Assembly (NCBI RefSeq): GCF_040712315.1
Contig: NC_134015.1
Span: 48,701,964 to 48,765,963 of the forward strand
DNA from: Castanea sativa
Taxonomy: Eukaryota > Streptophyta > Magnoliopsida > Fagales > Fagaceae
Direction of reading: 5' to 3'
DNA: 64,000 nucleotides
Made by a program: the position numbers and the translations under genes. Below, piece by piece: positions 8,705 through 20,406 of the stretch; within the stretch, counting starts at the first letter, position 1; every line of letters begins with the position of its first letter. The notes below the pieces were generated by a model. The model made no database searches and was not told where the DNA came from. It was given only the letters and a program-made list of their open reading frames with translations.

Positions 8705-11574
8705 TACATTCCTTTCTCTCTGCCATGCCCACTCATCTTGTACCCACCAAAAGGAATTGCAGCATCAAATACATCATAGCAGTTCACCCATACTGTCCCA
8801 ACTCGTAATGCACGTGTTAATGTGTTAATAGTGTCTATGTTCTTCGAAAAGATCCCAGCAGCAAGCCCATAGTGCGTGGCATTCGCTCTTCGAATCACCT
8901 CGTCAAGGTCCCTGAAATATTATAAATCCAAAGGTGCATTCAGTAGAGAGTTATTTAAAATTGCAAGTGTAAAAAAGGATTCGTTTCTCACTTGAATTTC
9001 AAGATGGTCTGCACTGGACCGAATATCTCGTCCTTTGCAATCAGCATGTCATCCTGATATAAATTAACAGTTAGTTGCCTACATAAACCATAGTATTTCA
9101 AAATCATCATGGTACAATGATGGTATAACTAAAAGGTACCTTAACGTTTGAGAACACTGTGGGCTTAATGTAATAGCCCTTGTCGCCAAGTCTTTCTCCC
9201 CCGCTTTCCAGGGTAGCTCCACATTCAACACCAGATTTTATGTATTTCAGAATTTTGTTAAATTGCTCCGTGTCAATCTGATTCATTTGAGTAAGCAACA
9301 TTCAGTTTCATGTATCGCTAAAGATTGCAAACCAATTTATACTTGTAGTAAATAAAAGCAGCCAGAGACATAACTGATATTGTCCAAGAGTTTGTGAAGC
9401 TATATTACATGTAGAAAGTGAAAGTTATAAATGCAGATGAGGCTTCTCAAACAACATTCAACAATTTTGTAAGATAAGTGTCAAGCATACACAAATGTGA
9501 CAGTAACATTTACTAATTCACATGAGGAATTGTTGTTGATTACCTGAGGACCTTGTTCAGTGCCCTCCTTGAATGGATCACCAACAGAACGCTTCAAAGC
9601 GCGCTGCTTTGCTTTCTCTACAAACTCATCATATATACTTTCATGTACAAATGTACGAGATCCAGCACAGCAGCATTGTCCCTTTGGATTGGAAAAAAAT
9701 CATGATCAATAAATGAATTTTAACTTCCTTAGGACCAATCATAGTATCAAAACAATCCTATGGACAAACCTGATTAAAGAACAAAGCAAAGTGGGCAAGC
9801 TCCACTGCCTTATCTACATCAGCATCCTCACATACAATAAATGGTGATTTCCCTCCAAGTTCCAAAGTTACCGGCTTCATATTGCTTTTGGTTGCCAATT
9901 CAAGAACAATTTTTCCTGTCTCTCTTGATCCAGTGAAAGCAAGCTGTGCATAAGAAATTACTGAGAGTTCAGGAGGCATTCAAGCAATGACCAGAATATA
10001 CAATATGAGAATGTGTTCTGGATTGTTAGTATTCCCCCTAATCATTTCAATATTTGATGGAATACCAAAGAAATATCATAATTGATTGCTAAACACCCTT
10101 ACAAGAAATTTTTATCTTTCTTGAGAGGCAAATTACATCTAATAGGAATGCAATATTAAACATCTTAACCCCAAGGGTTCAGCTGAAGACCATGCCTCAT
10201 GAAGTGGACGTCACTGGTTGGAGTCTTCTCCATCTAACCCCTTAAGGCTAATAAGTAATAAATCACTTGAACCAAAAGAACTTTTTAGACTACCTTATCC
10301 ACATCCATATGACTGGCAAGAGCTGCACCAGCAGTTGGACCATAACCAGGGATCACATTTAGAACACCTGGAGGAAGTCCAGCCTGTCACAAAGATCATA
10401 TGATCAGAATAAGTGATAAATAGAGCAGCTTATGTGCAGAAAAGTTGAGTTCAGAGATAAAACCTCGATGTAAAAAGAACAAAAGTTTATCTACCTCATG
10501 CAATAGCTTTGCTGCAACTAGAGCAGTCAATGGTGTCTGCTCTGCTGGTTTCAATACAATGGTGTTGCCACATGCTAATGCAGGCCCAACCTTCCAAGAA
10601 AACATGAGGAGAGGAAAATTCCATGGAATAATCCCACCCGCAACACCAATAGGTTCATGCAAGGTTTGCATATGGAATGGTCCGTTAGCTGGAACTGTGA
10701 GACCATGGATCTCATCCGCCCACCCTAAAATTTTCACATATAGAAAATCTTAGAAAACTTACAAAAATCGACAGAATGAAACGAACAATCAAAATATATA
10801 ATGCTGAAGATGAACTATATCTATAGATTTACCAGCATAGTATCTCATTAGGCGTATCACCATTGGAATTTCATCTGTAGCAGCCTGTTGATATGGCTTC
10901 CCACTGTCCCAAGCCTCAAGGGCTGCAAGTTCATCATTGTGCTGCTCAAGCAAATCCGCAAAGCGCAAAAGTATTTTTTGCCTTTCCTGGATATTGTTTA
11001 AAATTTTTATTTTAAAAAAAAATCAATTATATGGATTGTAGACTGTATTTTTGTTCTACATCAAATAAAAGGTGAAAAATAAGAAGCACAATAAGGAATA
11101 GTTACATAAGCAGTCATCTTTGGCCATGGTCCTTCATCAAATGCCTTGCGAGCAGCAGCAACTGCTCGATTTATATCTTCAGCACCACCTTCAGCAACAT
11201 TGGCAATCACTTCCCCTGTCCTGGGATCCAATGTCTGAAAAGTTTTCCCTGAGACCAAATTTATACATAGTAGCATACATCAGAATAATAAGAATATGAT
11301 GTGTCTGAGGATACCATATTACCTAAAGTTTGAGGTTAAAAATATAGTGATTTATGGTATGATTTAAATATATATATATATATATATAGTAAATTATACA
11401 TGCATTCAATTTTTTTTTTTTTTTGGAATTTGCAAGCTTATCTTATGGAATGATGAAGTACCATTTGGGTCCAAACTCATCTACATTACCTGATGCTGCA
11501 TCGACAAATTTCCCATCAATCAAAAGCTGGGTATATTTTACTTGAACCGATGGCTTAATTGGAACCTCAGACAT
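8677..11574 (-). CDS. Aldehyde dehydrogenase, family 2 (ALDH2B-like), copy B, chimeric 3' end
   Basis: Ten coding exons on the minus strand: 11490-11574 (exon reaches 11603), 11106-11248, 10833-10986, 10495-10724, 10294-10383, 9770-9943, 9544-9681, 9140-9277, 8992-9053 and 8677-8911. The sum is 1449 bases, so 482 residues in one frame. It has the Glu motif LELGGKSPF, the catalytic Cys motif [24 protein letters not shown] and [13 protein letters not shown]. The family normally continues for about 20 more residues that complete the oligomerisation strand. Here the tandem junction falls at 8704/8705, inside the Tyr codon after GREKGM, and eight unrelated residues (RDREHRDD) precede a stop. FTGSRETGK replaces the usual FTGST at the NAD site. 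It could be expressed as an impaired or inactive protein, or be a young pseudogene. Confidence 0.85.
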
Positions 11575-12064
11575 TCTTTTGCTCAAGCTAGTGGTAGTCT
11601 TACCTGACAAGGAAATAACATTCAACCAATAAAAAAGCATTATCACAAAACCCAAAACAAAGGAACGACAGAACATTTCTAATTGTTTTAAACATTTCTA
11701 AATTCCCAAGTTTATTTATTTTCAAAATTCGATTTCTTGTTTTTGCTAAAAGTATTGTAGCTTAACTCACAAATTCTGGTGATTATAATGACAACCGCAA
11801 AATTCAAATACCCCTCCCAACTATTGAATTATAATATTGAAAAACAAAAAAAAACTTATTCAATGTGCTTAGTCCATTTAGCATATAGTATATATGTATA
11901 ATGTGATTTTCAATATACAAAACCTTAACCTGAACTAGATCTTAACCAAAAAAACATAGAATATCACAATCAAACAATTACAATAAGACACTCACACTTG
12001 ACTCTCTTTCTCTGTGTGATAGCTTAATCAAATTGCTATATATTTACGTGTGTGTGTCAGTGTG

Positions 12065-12072
12065 TTTATATA
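12065..12072 (-). promoter_or_regulatory. Putative TATA box of ALDH copy B
   Basis: TATATAAA on the minus strand, about 490 bases upstream of the ATG, at the position equivalent to copy A. Between them, copy B lacks about 12 bases present in copy A near 2463-2475 (gatacaaaactc), and an intron acceptor at 11604 suggests a spliced 5' UTR. Confidence 0.4.
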
Positions 12073-12406
12073 CCTATCAGTGGGCACAAATGAATGATTC
12101 TAGATTATTTCTACAACTTTATCTTTGTCTAATAATAGTACATACTATCTAGATGTACTACTATCTATCTCCAAAAAAAAAAAAAAAAGAGATGAGAAGT
12201 GTGACGCATCAAAAACGCCAAAATAATTGAAACTTTTTTTTTAATGAGCATTAACTATTTATAATAATTTTATTAAAGAATTATCAAAAGTTGAACCCAC
12301 CATGGGTTTGTGTATATTATTATTATATATTTTTTTAGTTTAAATGTTTATTTATTTATTATGTTTGTTTATTACATAGATTGTAGCATTGTAGTATTAT
12401 TATTAC

Positions 12407-12838
12407 GAATAATTACAAGAATTACAAATTATTTTACAATTTTTTTTTTTACAAATTGATGATGCAGTGAGTGATTATTGGTAAAAAAAAAAGGTGATAT
12501 TAATGATAAGCATAGATAAAAACCAATAAGAAGTTAGCTACATTAAGAGTGTTTGTTTGGAAGTGAAATAGGGTGGATGAAAAATTTTGGAGAGAAAATG
12601 AGAAAAAAAACTTTTTTGGAGTGTGTTTGGTTGGATAGAGAGGAAGGAAAATAAACAGTGGAGCCTAGATATTTTATCCTCTGGCATACCAAAAAGTTCT
12701 CTCTAAAATTAATGAAGAGAAAATATTTGGACAAAAAACTTCTCTTACTAACGTGCTCTGGATACTGTTCATTTTTTTTTCTTCGTGCTTTCTTTACTGT
12801 TTTGTCTTTGGTTTTTTTAACGTGTCAGCTGTTTCCCT

Positions 12839-12903
<65 letters not shown>

Positions 12904-13277
12904 CCTTTAGTTTTTTTTGTCCTTTTCCTTCTTCTTTTTCTTTTTTATATAAATTTCCTTCTTTATCTTTTTTTTTTTTTTTGTCCTTCTCTGTACACTT
13001 TGGTTTTATTTTTTTGTTGATCTGTATTTTTTTTATTTGTTATTTTTTTATCTATTAGGGGCATGAAAGTAAATTTACACAAACTATATTTTTTATCCCT
13101 TCACTTTTTTACTCTCAAATCAAACACCATAAGAGAAAACTAAAATTTTTTCTATCTTCTCACTTTTCTATCGTCTTTCCATTGTCTATCCTCCCACTTT
13201 TCGACCCCTCTAACCAAACGAACCCTAACATTTTGCAAAAATGTTGTAAAATAGTTTGTAACTGTAATATTACTCTA
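12407..13277. mobile_element. Nested MITE pair, copy B
   Basis: Copy of the arrangement at 2868-3733. The inner Harbinger-like MITE is 12547-13225, flanked by TAA at 12544-12546 and 13226-13228. The TA run inside (about 12845-12900) is longer than in copy A. Hydrophobic frames here are translations of T/TA runs, not genes. Confidence 0.6.
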
Positions 13278-13625
13278 TTATTATTAAATAGTTATGGACA
13301 AATAAATAAAATAATAAATTAATGAGAAAAGGCTAATCCAAACTACATCGACAAAGACTTTTACTACTGCTATGAAACACTTATAAATAGAGCTAATTAA
13401 TGTGACTAATACCAATTTAACAAGAGATAATAAATAGGTGTTTGAATTATTATTTTATATAATTAATACTTATATAATAAAATTTATAACATCCATAAAT
13501 GTTAAGTTTTTTTTTAATTTGCAATATAAAAAATTTAAATTGTAAATTATGATAAGCCTATATGTGAGGTGGTGAACTAATTTAAGAATTTTATGAATTT
13601 TGGTTGTGCTAATAGAAGGACTATT

Positions 13626-15289
13626 CACTACAAAAAACGCGCGCTATAGCCGCGTTTTTTAGCCGCGTTTATAAAAAAACGCGGCTATACCTGACCTATA
13701 GCCGCGTTTAAAAGAAACGCGGCTATAGACCAAACCTATAGCCCCGTTTCCTAGAAACGCGGCTTCAGACCCAACCTATAGCTGCGTTTTGTTAAATGCG
13801 GCCATAGGTTAGGTCTAAAGCCGCGTTTCTAGTACCTTGAGCTGCGTTTTACGTCCGGACTATAGCCGCGTTTATCAAAACGCAGCTATAGGTCCAGACA
13901 AAAATATTTTTTTTATAGGGTGCTATGTATAGTAGAACAAATTTTTTTTATAAGGGAGGGTTATAGCCGCGTTTCACAAAAACGCGACTATAGGTCCAGT
14001 CAAATAAAATATATATTTTAAAAAGATGACTTGTATATCCAAATAATTTTTTTTTTTTTTAATATAAGGGGGGGCTATAGCCACGTTTTTAAAAACGCGG
14101 CTATAGGTCCAGTCGAATAATATATATATTTTTTAAAAGGATGACCTGTGCATCCGAATAAATTTTTTTAGTCTAAGGGAGGGGCTATAGCCGCGTTTTA
14201 AAAAACGCAGCTATAGGCAACACCAATAAAAAAGTCCAGAGCCCACTTTCCCACCTACCCCCACTCTTATCTTTTCTTTCTTTGGTCATTGTTTGCTTTC
14301 TTGGGTTCTTTCTTTCTTTCTTCTCTGCAAGTCACGCCCAGCTCCTTTTTTTTTTTTTTTTTTTTTTCCTTCTTCACTCCAACACAGCTCTTTTTTTTTT
14401 TCTTTGTTTCTTTGTTGCTGCTTCTTCTTTTCTTTTTTTCTCTCTTTCCTTCTTTTTTTCTCTCGTTCCTTCTTTTTTTCTTTCAACACAACGCACACAC
14501 TCCTCTCACCGGTACACTCCACACCACCATATACTTCATTTTTCAAGCAAGGGTCACTGGAAAACTTCATAAGAAAAGCTAAAGGCTCACTCATCTCTAC
14601 TATTTGAGGTAAAAATTCTCTAATTTTTTTTATGGGTATTATACTTTTGCTAGAAGTTATTTTTGCTATTATGTTGCTGATATTGTGCTTATGTTTAAAT
14701 AGGTTTGTATTCTTGAGTTTTTGTGTTCTTTGAATGGATTTAGTGTTAAATTTGGGTTGGTTTTGTTTAAATTTGGAGCATGTTGCATTTGTACTGTCAG
14801 TATATTGTGTTTGATTTTGAATTTTCTGGGTGTGTTTGATTTAAAACTTTTTGGGTTTGTGTTTGATTTTGAATTTTTTGGGTTTGTGTTTAATTTAAAA
14901 AAAAAAATTTGTTTGAATTTTGAATTTTTTGGGGAAAAAAAAACCCAGAAAATTATTTTTGTTTTAAAAAAAAAAAGGCTGAATTTTTGTATTTTTTGGG
15001 GAAAAAAAACCCCAGTAAATTTTTTTTTTGTTTTTAAAAAGACCTATAGCCGCAGTTTAAACGCAGCTCAGGTCTGGTCTGTAGCCGCGCTTTTAAAAAA
15101 CACGGCTATAGACCTGAAGCCTATAGCCGTGGTTCAAAAACGCGGCTTCAGGTCTGGTCTGTAGCCGCGTTTTTAAAAACGCGGCTATAGACCCGCAGGG
15201 GCTGTTGCTGCGCCGCTTAGGCTGGGGTTGTAAACGCGGCTTCAGGTCTATAGCCACGTTTTCAAGGTCTAGACCCCTTTTTTGTAGTG
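13626..15289. mobile_element. Non-autonomous CACTA (En/Spm) element, copy B, longer form
   Basis: Termini CACTACAAAAAA and TTTTTTGTAGTG, with ATT target duplications at 13623-13625 and 15290-15292. Subterminal arrays of tatagccgcgttt and its complement fill 13640-14215 and 15040-15250. The middle (about 14220-15040) is different. It has a CT-rich leader-like stretch, an exon-like piece ending at a good donor (tatttgag|gtaaaaatt, about 14607), then T-rich intron-like DNA. No transposase frame is present. The middle may be the leader region of the autonomous parent or a captured host leader. Confidence 0.9.
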
Positions 15290-15940
15290 ATTTGATTAGT
15301 CAGCCAACTCAGTGCTAAGACCGTTTATCAAAAAACTCTAAGACCGATTATCTAGAGGTTAATGGTGGGGATACCGATTATCTAGACGTTAATGGCGGGG
15401 ATCGGTGTGAAGGTTGTAATAATAGTATCACTAAACTTATGTGGAATTTTGTGTAGGATATGGTTTTTCTATTTTAAAGGTTTGTTTTAACAATGCTTGG
15501 ATTCTTCTTTTAAAAAAATATAAAATAAAATAAATAAAAAACACACACACACTCACACCAATGCTTGGATAAAATGGGAGTATGAATCACATCATAATTA
15601 GTGGGTTTTGGATGAGACTTAAGAGTAAATTTATGGACAATTATCCTATTCCTATCCAAATTATGATGAATACCAAATATTTTAGTAACTTCTAATTTAG
15701 AGCTTTGACTTTCTTTTAAAAAAAAAGTAATCTTATTATACCGGTTTTTTGCATGCAAAGAATAGGTAATGAATTCACTTCTTTCTCCACACACACACAC
15801 ACACACACACACAAATCATTTGTTTCACTTTTCGGTAATTAGAAATTAAATTATATTGTTGCCACTATAATGTCTCAATTCAATTGAAAAAGAAAAGGCT
15901 TTTATTAACAAGAGCCAAGCCACTATTGTTAAGGTTACAA

Positions 15941-16319
15941 TGTTTATTTACAAAATTAGTTGTAATCATAGGCTACAACCTTACTTAATAAAATAAACAT
16001 TACTTCATATTTTGAAAATCTAACCATTGAATTGCATGTTCTTTACACTCTTACATGTCAAGTTTTTGGTCAATCGGATATTATTTATTATATAATCTAT
16101 AAGCTTATATTTTATGCATAATATTTTAAACTATATAAACTTGCAATTTAAACAATTTATTGATGACATAACTATTAATCTTTAATTTTCTGAAAATTTT
16201 GCAAGTATGGAGAATATAAGAAGAGGATGTAATCCAATAGTAAATTTGTTAAACTTTACCATTAATAAAAAGATATTAAGTAAGGTTGTAGGCTATTATT
16301 GTAGCCTAAATAGGCTATA
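15941..16319. mobile_element. 400-bp TIR element, copy B
   Basis: Equivalent of 5371-5769. It lacks about 12 bases of the right end (the tail after ggctataa) compared with copy A. Confidence 0.55.
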
Positions 16320-16347
16320 ATTAAATTTTGTCCTTTATAAAATAAAA

Positions 16348-17827
16348 CTAGTAATTGTCTCATGCGTTGCAATATTTTTTTTAATAATTTTTTTTTTCAA
16401 TTATTATTGTTGTTGTTATTGTTGTTGATGCATAAAAACTCGTATGCAAATATAGTTATTTAAAAATATTGTGTAGAAGTAATAATTGTAAATAACTAAA
16501 AGATAACTATAATGAAGGATTATTTTTTTAAAAAAAGTTATAATCAAGAAAAGCAAAATGGCTTGAGAAAATTACATGTGCTATCATTGCATGCATCCTC
16601 ATATTTTCATTTCAAAATTAATTACATACTAGTTAAATTCCCGTGACATGCACAGTTTGATCATAAATTTATAAAACATAATTTTTTTTTTTTGAAAAAG
16701 ATACTTATTATATTTCATTTTGCAAATAGCTATAATTTATTTACTCTTGTGGTCAATCTACATTCCACCTTTGCACTCAAGGGCCAATCTCCTCTACTTC
16801 AAGTAGTTTTTTTTTTTTCCCCATGAAAACAATCTTACAAAGATCTTATTGATTCTTATCAAAAAATCAATAAGATTTTTCAATGGCAAAAAAATAAATA
16901 AAGATTTATTTTCTTTATTTTTTACTTTATTCTTTTCCTTAGACTTTAAACCTCCATAGTTCTCATCTAACATATCAAATTCTAATAGACATTGTTCATG
17001 TAATAGAATTGCTATATAATGAGATGATTGTATATCTAATGGAGTTGCAATATACCTAGTTTTTTAAGTGGGTTTTGTTACCCAAATAATAATAAAGGAC
17101 ATTAAAAATAGTTTTTACTTTTGAGAGAATATTTTATTATTGAATAATCATTTTCTTAAATTATATTTATTAGATACTATAATTCAATTTAATCAAATCG
17201 TACTAAAAATCTCATTAAATACATATATTTAAAAAGCTTATAATTATTAACTTAGCTAAGACTTATTGTGGTGTATTTAAATGTTTGAATTTGGTAAAGG
17301 GGCTTATAAAAAATAAGAGACTCTTTTATTTTTTTTAGATAAAGGTTAATAATTTGTATTTATTATAATATAGAAATATTTTTTTATTTTCAAAAAAATA
17401 AAAATGATAAACTTTAGAGATAAGCGGTAACTATAATTTTTTTTTTTTTTTTTTTTTGAACATGTATTTGAAAGTAGTGTAGTGATATATAGAAAAGTTT
17501 GGGTAGGAAAAATAAGATGAACATGAGGGGAAAGAAGGCTAAATTTTAGGAGTTCTCTTAGTTTTTAATTTTTTAAATTGGGGGTGTTTTACTTTTATTC
17601 GGATGAATTAAGAATAAAAAATGCTAAATTTTAGGGAATAAAAAGATGAACGAGAAGGGGAAAAAATCTTAAATTTTAGGAGTTCTTTTTTTTAATCCAA
17701 AATAAAATTTGTTATTTGACATTTATGATCCTATTTTTAAGAGAAGTTACCTTTCATTAATGAGAATATTTTTGAATCACATAAATGTCCAATTCAAAAA
17801 AATGAATCCTCTTATATATAGTATAGA
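16348..17827 (-). mobile_element. Helitron remnant, copy B (minus strand)
   Basis: Same insertion as 5794-7287: TC start at 17827 and CTAG end at 16348 on the minus strand, between host A and T. No coding sequence. A second CTAG-type end lies about 280 bases inside, as in copy A. Confidence 0.65.
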
Positions 17828-18155
17828 TAGATATAGATAATAAAGTATAAACTTTTGTGTCTAATCCATCTAGCAAAATAATAAAGCATGCATCTATTGA
17901 AAGACAATTTATGTACATGTAAGGTGTAATCATATTTTAGAGACCATATATTTCCAGTACATTAAAAATTAACCTTTTCAATTGACTAAGGGTGTGGGTC
18001 ATGTCATGGTAACCACTTTTTTAAATTTTTGGTATCCTAAAACTTCAAAAACCTGGAATGGACATGTGTCCACCATGAAATTAAAGTCTAACCAGGGAAT
18101 TAAACTTTAATTTCGGTGCTAGCATTGAATCCATACATGTCCACCATTTTCCTGG

Positions 18156-18593
18156 CACTATAGTACCTAAAAACGCCACTATAGCCTGTTTGGGCTATAG
18201 CGGCATTTTCTATTGTGGTGGTTACAAACGTCACTATTGTAAGACAAGGGCCTGTGCTGGTGTTCATAAAACGCCACTATAGGCCCTTTAAAAATAAAAA
18301 AAAATAAAAAATCGAATTTTTTAAAAGAGTAGCATATTCCTAGAATATTCGGTTATAAAAGTATAAAATAAAATGACCTATAGTGGTGTTTTATGAACGC
18401 CACTATAAGTCCTTTTAGACTCAAGACTTATAGTGGCATTTTTAAAACGCTACTATAAGCCCAATGTTATAACGCGGTTATTGATAAGTCTATAGCAATG
18501 TTTTTATAAAATGCCACTATAGGGTATCTATAGTGGCATTTTTCATGAACACCACTGAGAAAAACGCCACTATAGGCAGCTTTTTTTATAGTG
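18156..18593. mobile_element. CACTA-like element with acgccactatag arrays, copy B
   Basis: Equivalent of 7615-8050, with the same CACTATA termini and inverted arrays. The host sequence broken by it (about 18090-18155 and 18594-18740) matches the leader-like unit at 18743-18908. Confidence 0.5.
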
Positions 18594-18908
18594 TTGTAAC
18601 ATTGGAAATCTCATCTTCAATATAAAGAAGAAATGTAAAGTAAATAGAAGGTGCTTGGAAGAGTTAAAAGATCAATAAAGAGTATAGAAGAAGTGATCAA
18701 GAAAAAAATTCAGCAATATATACACAAACAATCTAAAGCTTCTAACCAAGTAATTAAACTTTAATTTCATGTGTGCTAGCATGGGATCCATACTTATCCA
18801 CCGTTCTCACTATAGCAAAAACGGTATCAATAGATATCTCATCTTCAATATAAGGAGCAAATGTAATGCTCATAAAAGGTGCCTGGAAGAGATAAAGGAG
18901 TATAGAAG

Positions 18909-19911
18909 CTGGGATGCACGGACGCGGCAAAATGGCCGCCGCATCCACATCCAACGCGGCTTGACATGGCGATGTGCAAGGGATGCCGCTGCCTGCACAT
19001 CAGTGAAGCGTCCAGTTTTTTTTTTTTTTTTTTCCATTTTTCGACTTGTATCGACTCAGGCCGACTCGCATCGATTTTTGGGCCGAATCAGTCTGTATTG
19101 GCCAAAACTGCCGATACATGCCAATATTTTAAAAAAAAAAAAAGGTGCAAAATGCACCGTTTTGGACGAAATAACAAAACCCTAACTAATCTAACCCGAT
19201 TCATTCTTCTCATCTTCAGCTCTCTCTCAATCGTCTTTGTGCTCTCTGTCTCTAATCTCCGTCTCCCTTCTTTCACACTCAACCACTCAGTCACACACAT
19301 AATCTCACTCTTAACTCACTCACAACCTCACTGACCCACTCTCAATCTCAAGTTCTCAACTTAACTCAAGTCTCAACTCTCAAGCTCAACCCACTCTCAA
19401 GAATCTCAACTTAGGTATCAAACTAAAGCTTTCAATCTTAGTTTTTCAATTTTTTTTTAAGTTGAAGCTGATCTGATTTTTTTAGTATGAAGCTCACCTC
19501 ACCTGATCTAATTTTTTTTTTTTATATATAAGTTGTATTGTAATAAAGTTGTGACTTGGTTTTGATTTTTTATCTAGTTAATAGTTATTACTCATTGTAA
19601 TTTGTGAATCTGTGAACTGTAATCTGATTTTTTTAATTTTTTATATAAGCTGTAAAGTTGTGACTTGGGTTTGATTTTTTTTATTTAATTTATGAACATC
19701 ATGTTTTAGTTATTATCTACTATTACTCTTAAATTTGGCATATGTTTATATAATGTTAAAATGTATGCTTAGCAATATATTAAAAATATAAATAAAAATA
19801 TTTTTAATAATTTTTTAATCGCCACACCTCGCCGCACCCGTATCCTACTTTTTCAAAAATCGTCAAGTCCCACACCCGCACCCGAATCCAGAAACGCACA
19901 TGTACTTCATA
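18909..19911. mobile_element. Unidentified ~1-kb insertion in the Copia leader
   Basis: The leader unit that reads tatagaagaagtgatcaag near 18685 is here split into tatagaag and aagtgatcaag, with AAG repeated at both edges (18906-18908 and 19912-19914). The insert begins ctgggatgcacggacg and ends gtacttcata. Its outer parts are GC-rich for this window (cgcaccc-type motifs at 19820-19895). The interior has CT-rich, T-rich and pyrimidine stretches. No open frame is recognised, and the termini are not clearly inverted. The class is unknown. Confidence 0.5.
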
Positions 19912-19966
19912 AAGTGATCAAGAAAAAAAAATCAGCAATATATACACAAACATCCTCTTCAATAAT

Positions 19967-20406
19967 ATGGCAAAATCAACATCATCCACCTCAACCACTC
20001 CTTTACCAGCTACACCAAACACAAACCCATTTGCCTCAATCACTACTTCAGCAAACACGTCAAACACAAACTCATCCTCCCTACCTTTTTTCATCAATCC
20101 TCGCAACATTGTCACTGTCAAACTCAACCGTGACAATTTTTACTTTGGAAGGCACAGATCATTCCATATATGCGTGGTCAGAGAGTCTTCGGCTTCATTG
20201 ATGGTACAATCACACCACCGCCACAAATGATTCCCAATCCTGACATGACATCAACCATTGATTCAATCGAAAATCCAGAATTTCTTACCTAGGTTCAACA
20301 AGATCAACTTATAATGAGCACTTTGCTGTCTTCATTGATTGAAGGAGTTCTCACTCAAGTTGTGGGCTGCACCACCTCGTGAGATCTCTGGATGGCTCTA
20401 GAATGA
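19967..20406 (+). pseudogene. Copia gag, N-terminal part, broken
   Basis: It starts MAKSTSSTSTTPLP, followed by the typical Ale-type VKLNRDNFYFW core. A frameshift lies near 20145. Continuing in the restored phase, in-frame stops occur near 20290, 20380 and 20404. It is the beginning of the capsid-like Gag of the element that continues at 20407. No function is expected. Confidence 0.75.

Larger units (their letters stand above)
8705..19254. repeat. Second unit of a ~10.55-kb direct tandem duplication
   Basis: Positions 9838-19254 align to 1-8704 in the same orientation with few differences besides listed indels (about 1 kb in CACTA, 253 bp in an ALDH intron, microsatellites). Sequence identity ends at 8704/19254. 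The unit therefore runs from the ALDH 3' coding exon to within the inserted element at 18909. The first unit begins left of the window. Near-identity over intergenic DNA indicates a recent event. Confidence 0.9.

Noticed and set aside
12658..13058. Ile/Tyr/Phe-rich open frames
   Set aside because: Translation of a (TA)n tract and T-runs in the duplicate MITE.
14282..14607. Several overlapping Phe/Ser-rich frames in the CACTA interior
   Set aside because: CT- and T-rich leader-like sequence opens all frames; no conserved motif.
14721..15164. 147-codon plus frame in the CACTA element
   Set aside because: Repeats of ttgggtttgtgtttgattttg and A-runs give a Phe/Leu/Lys-rich product; no transposase motif.
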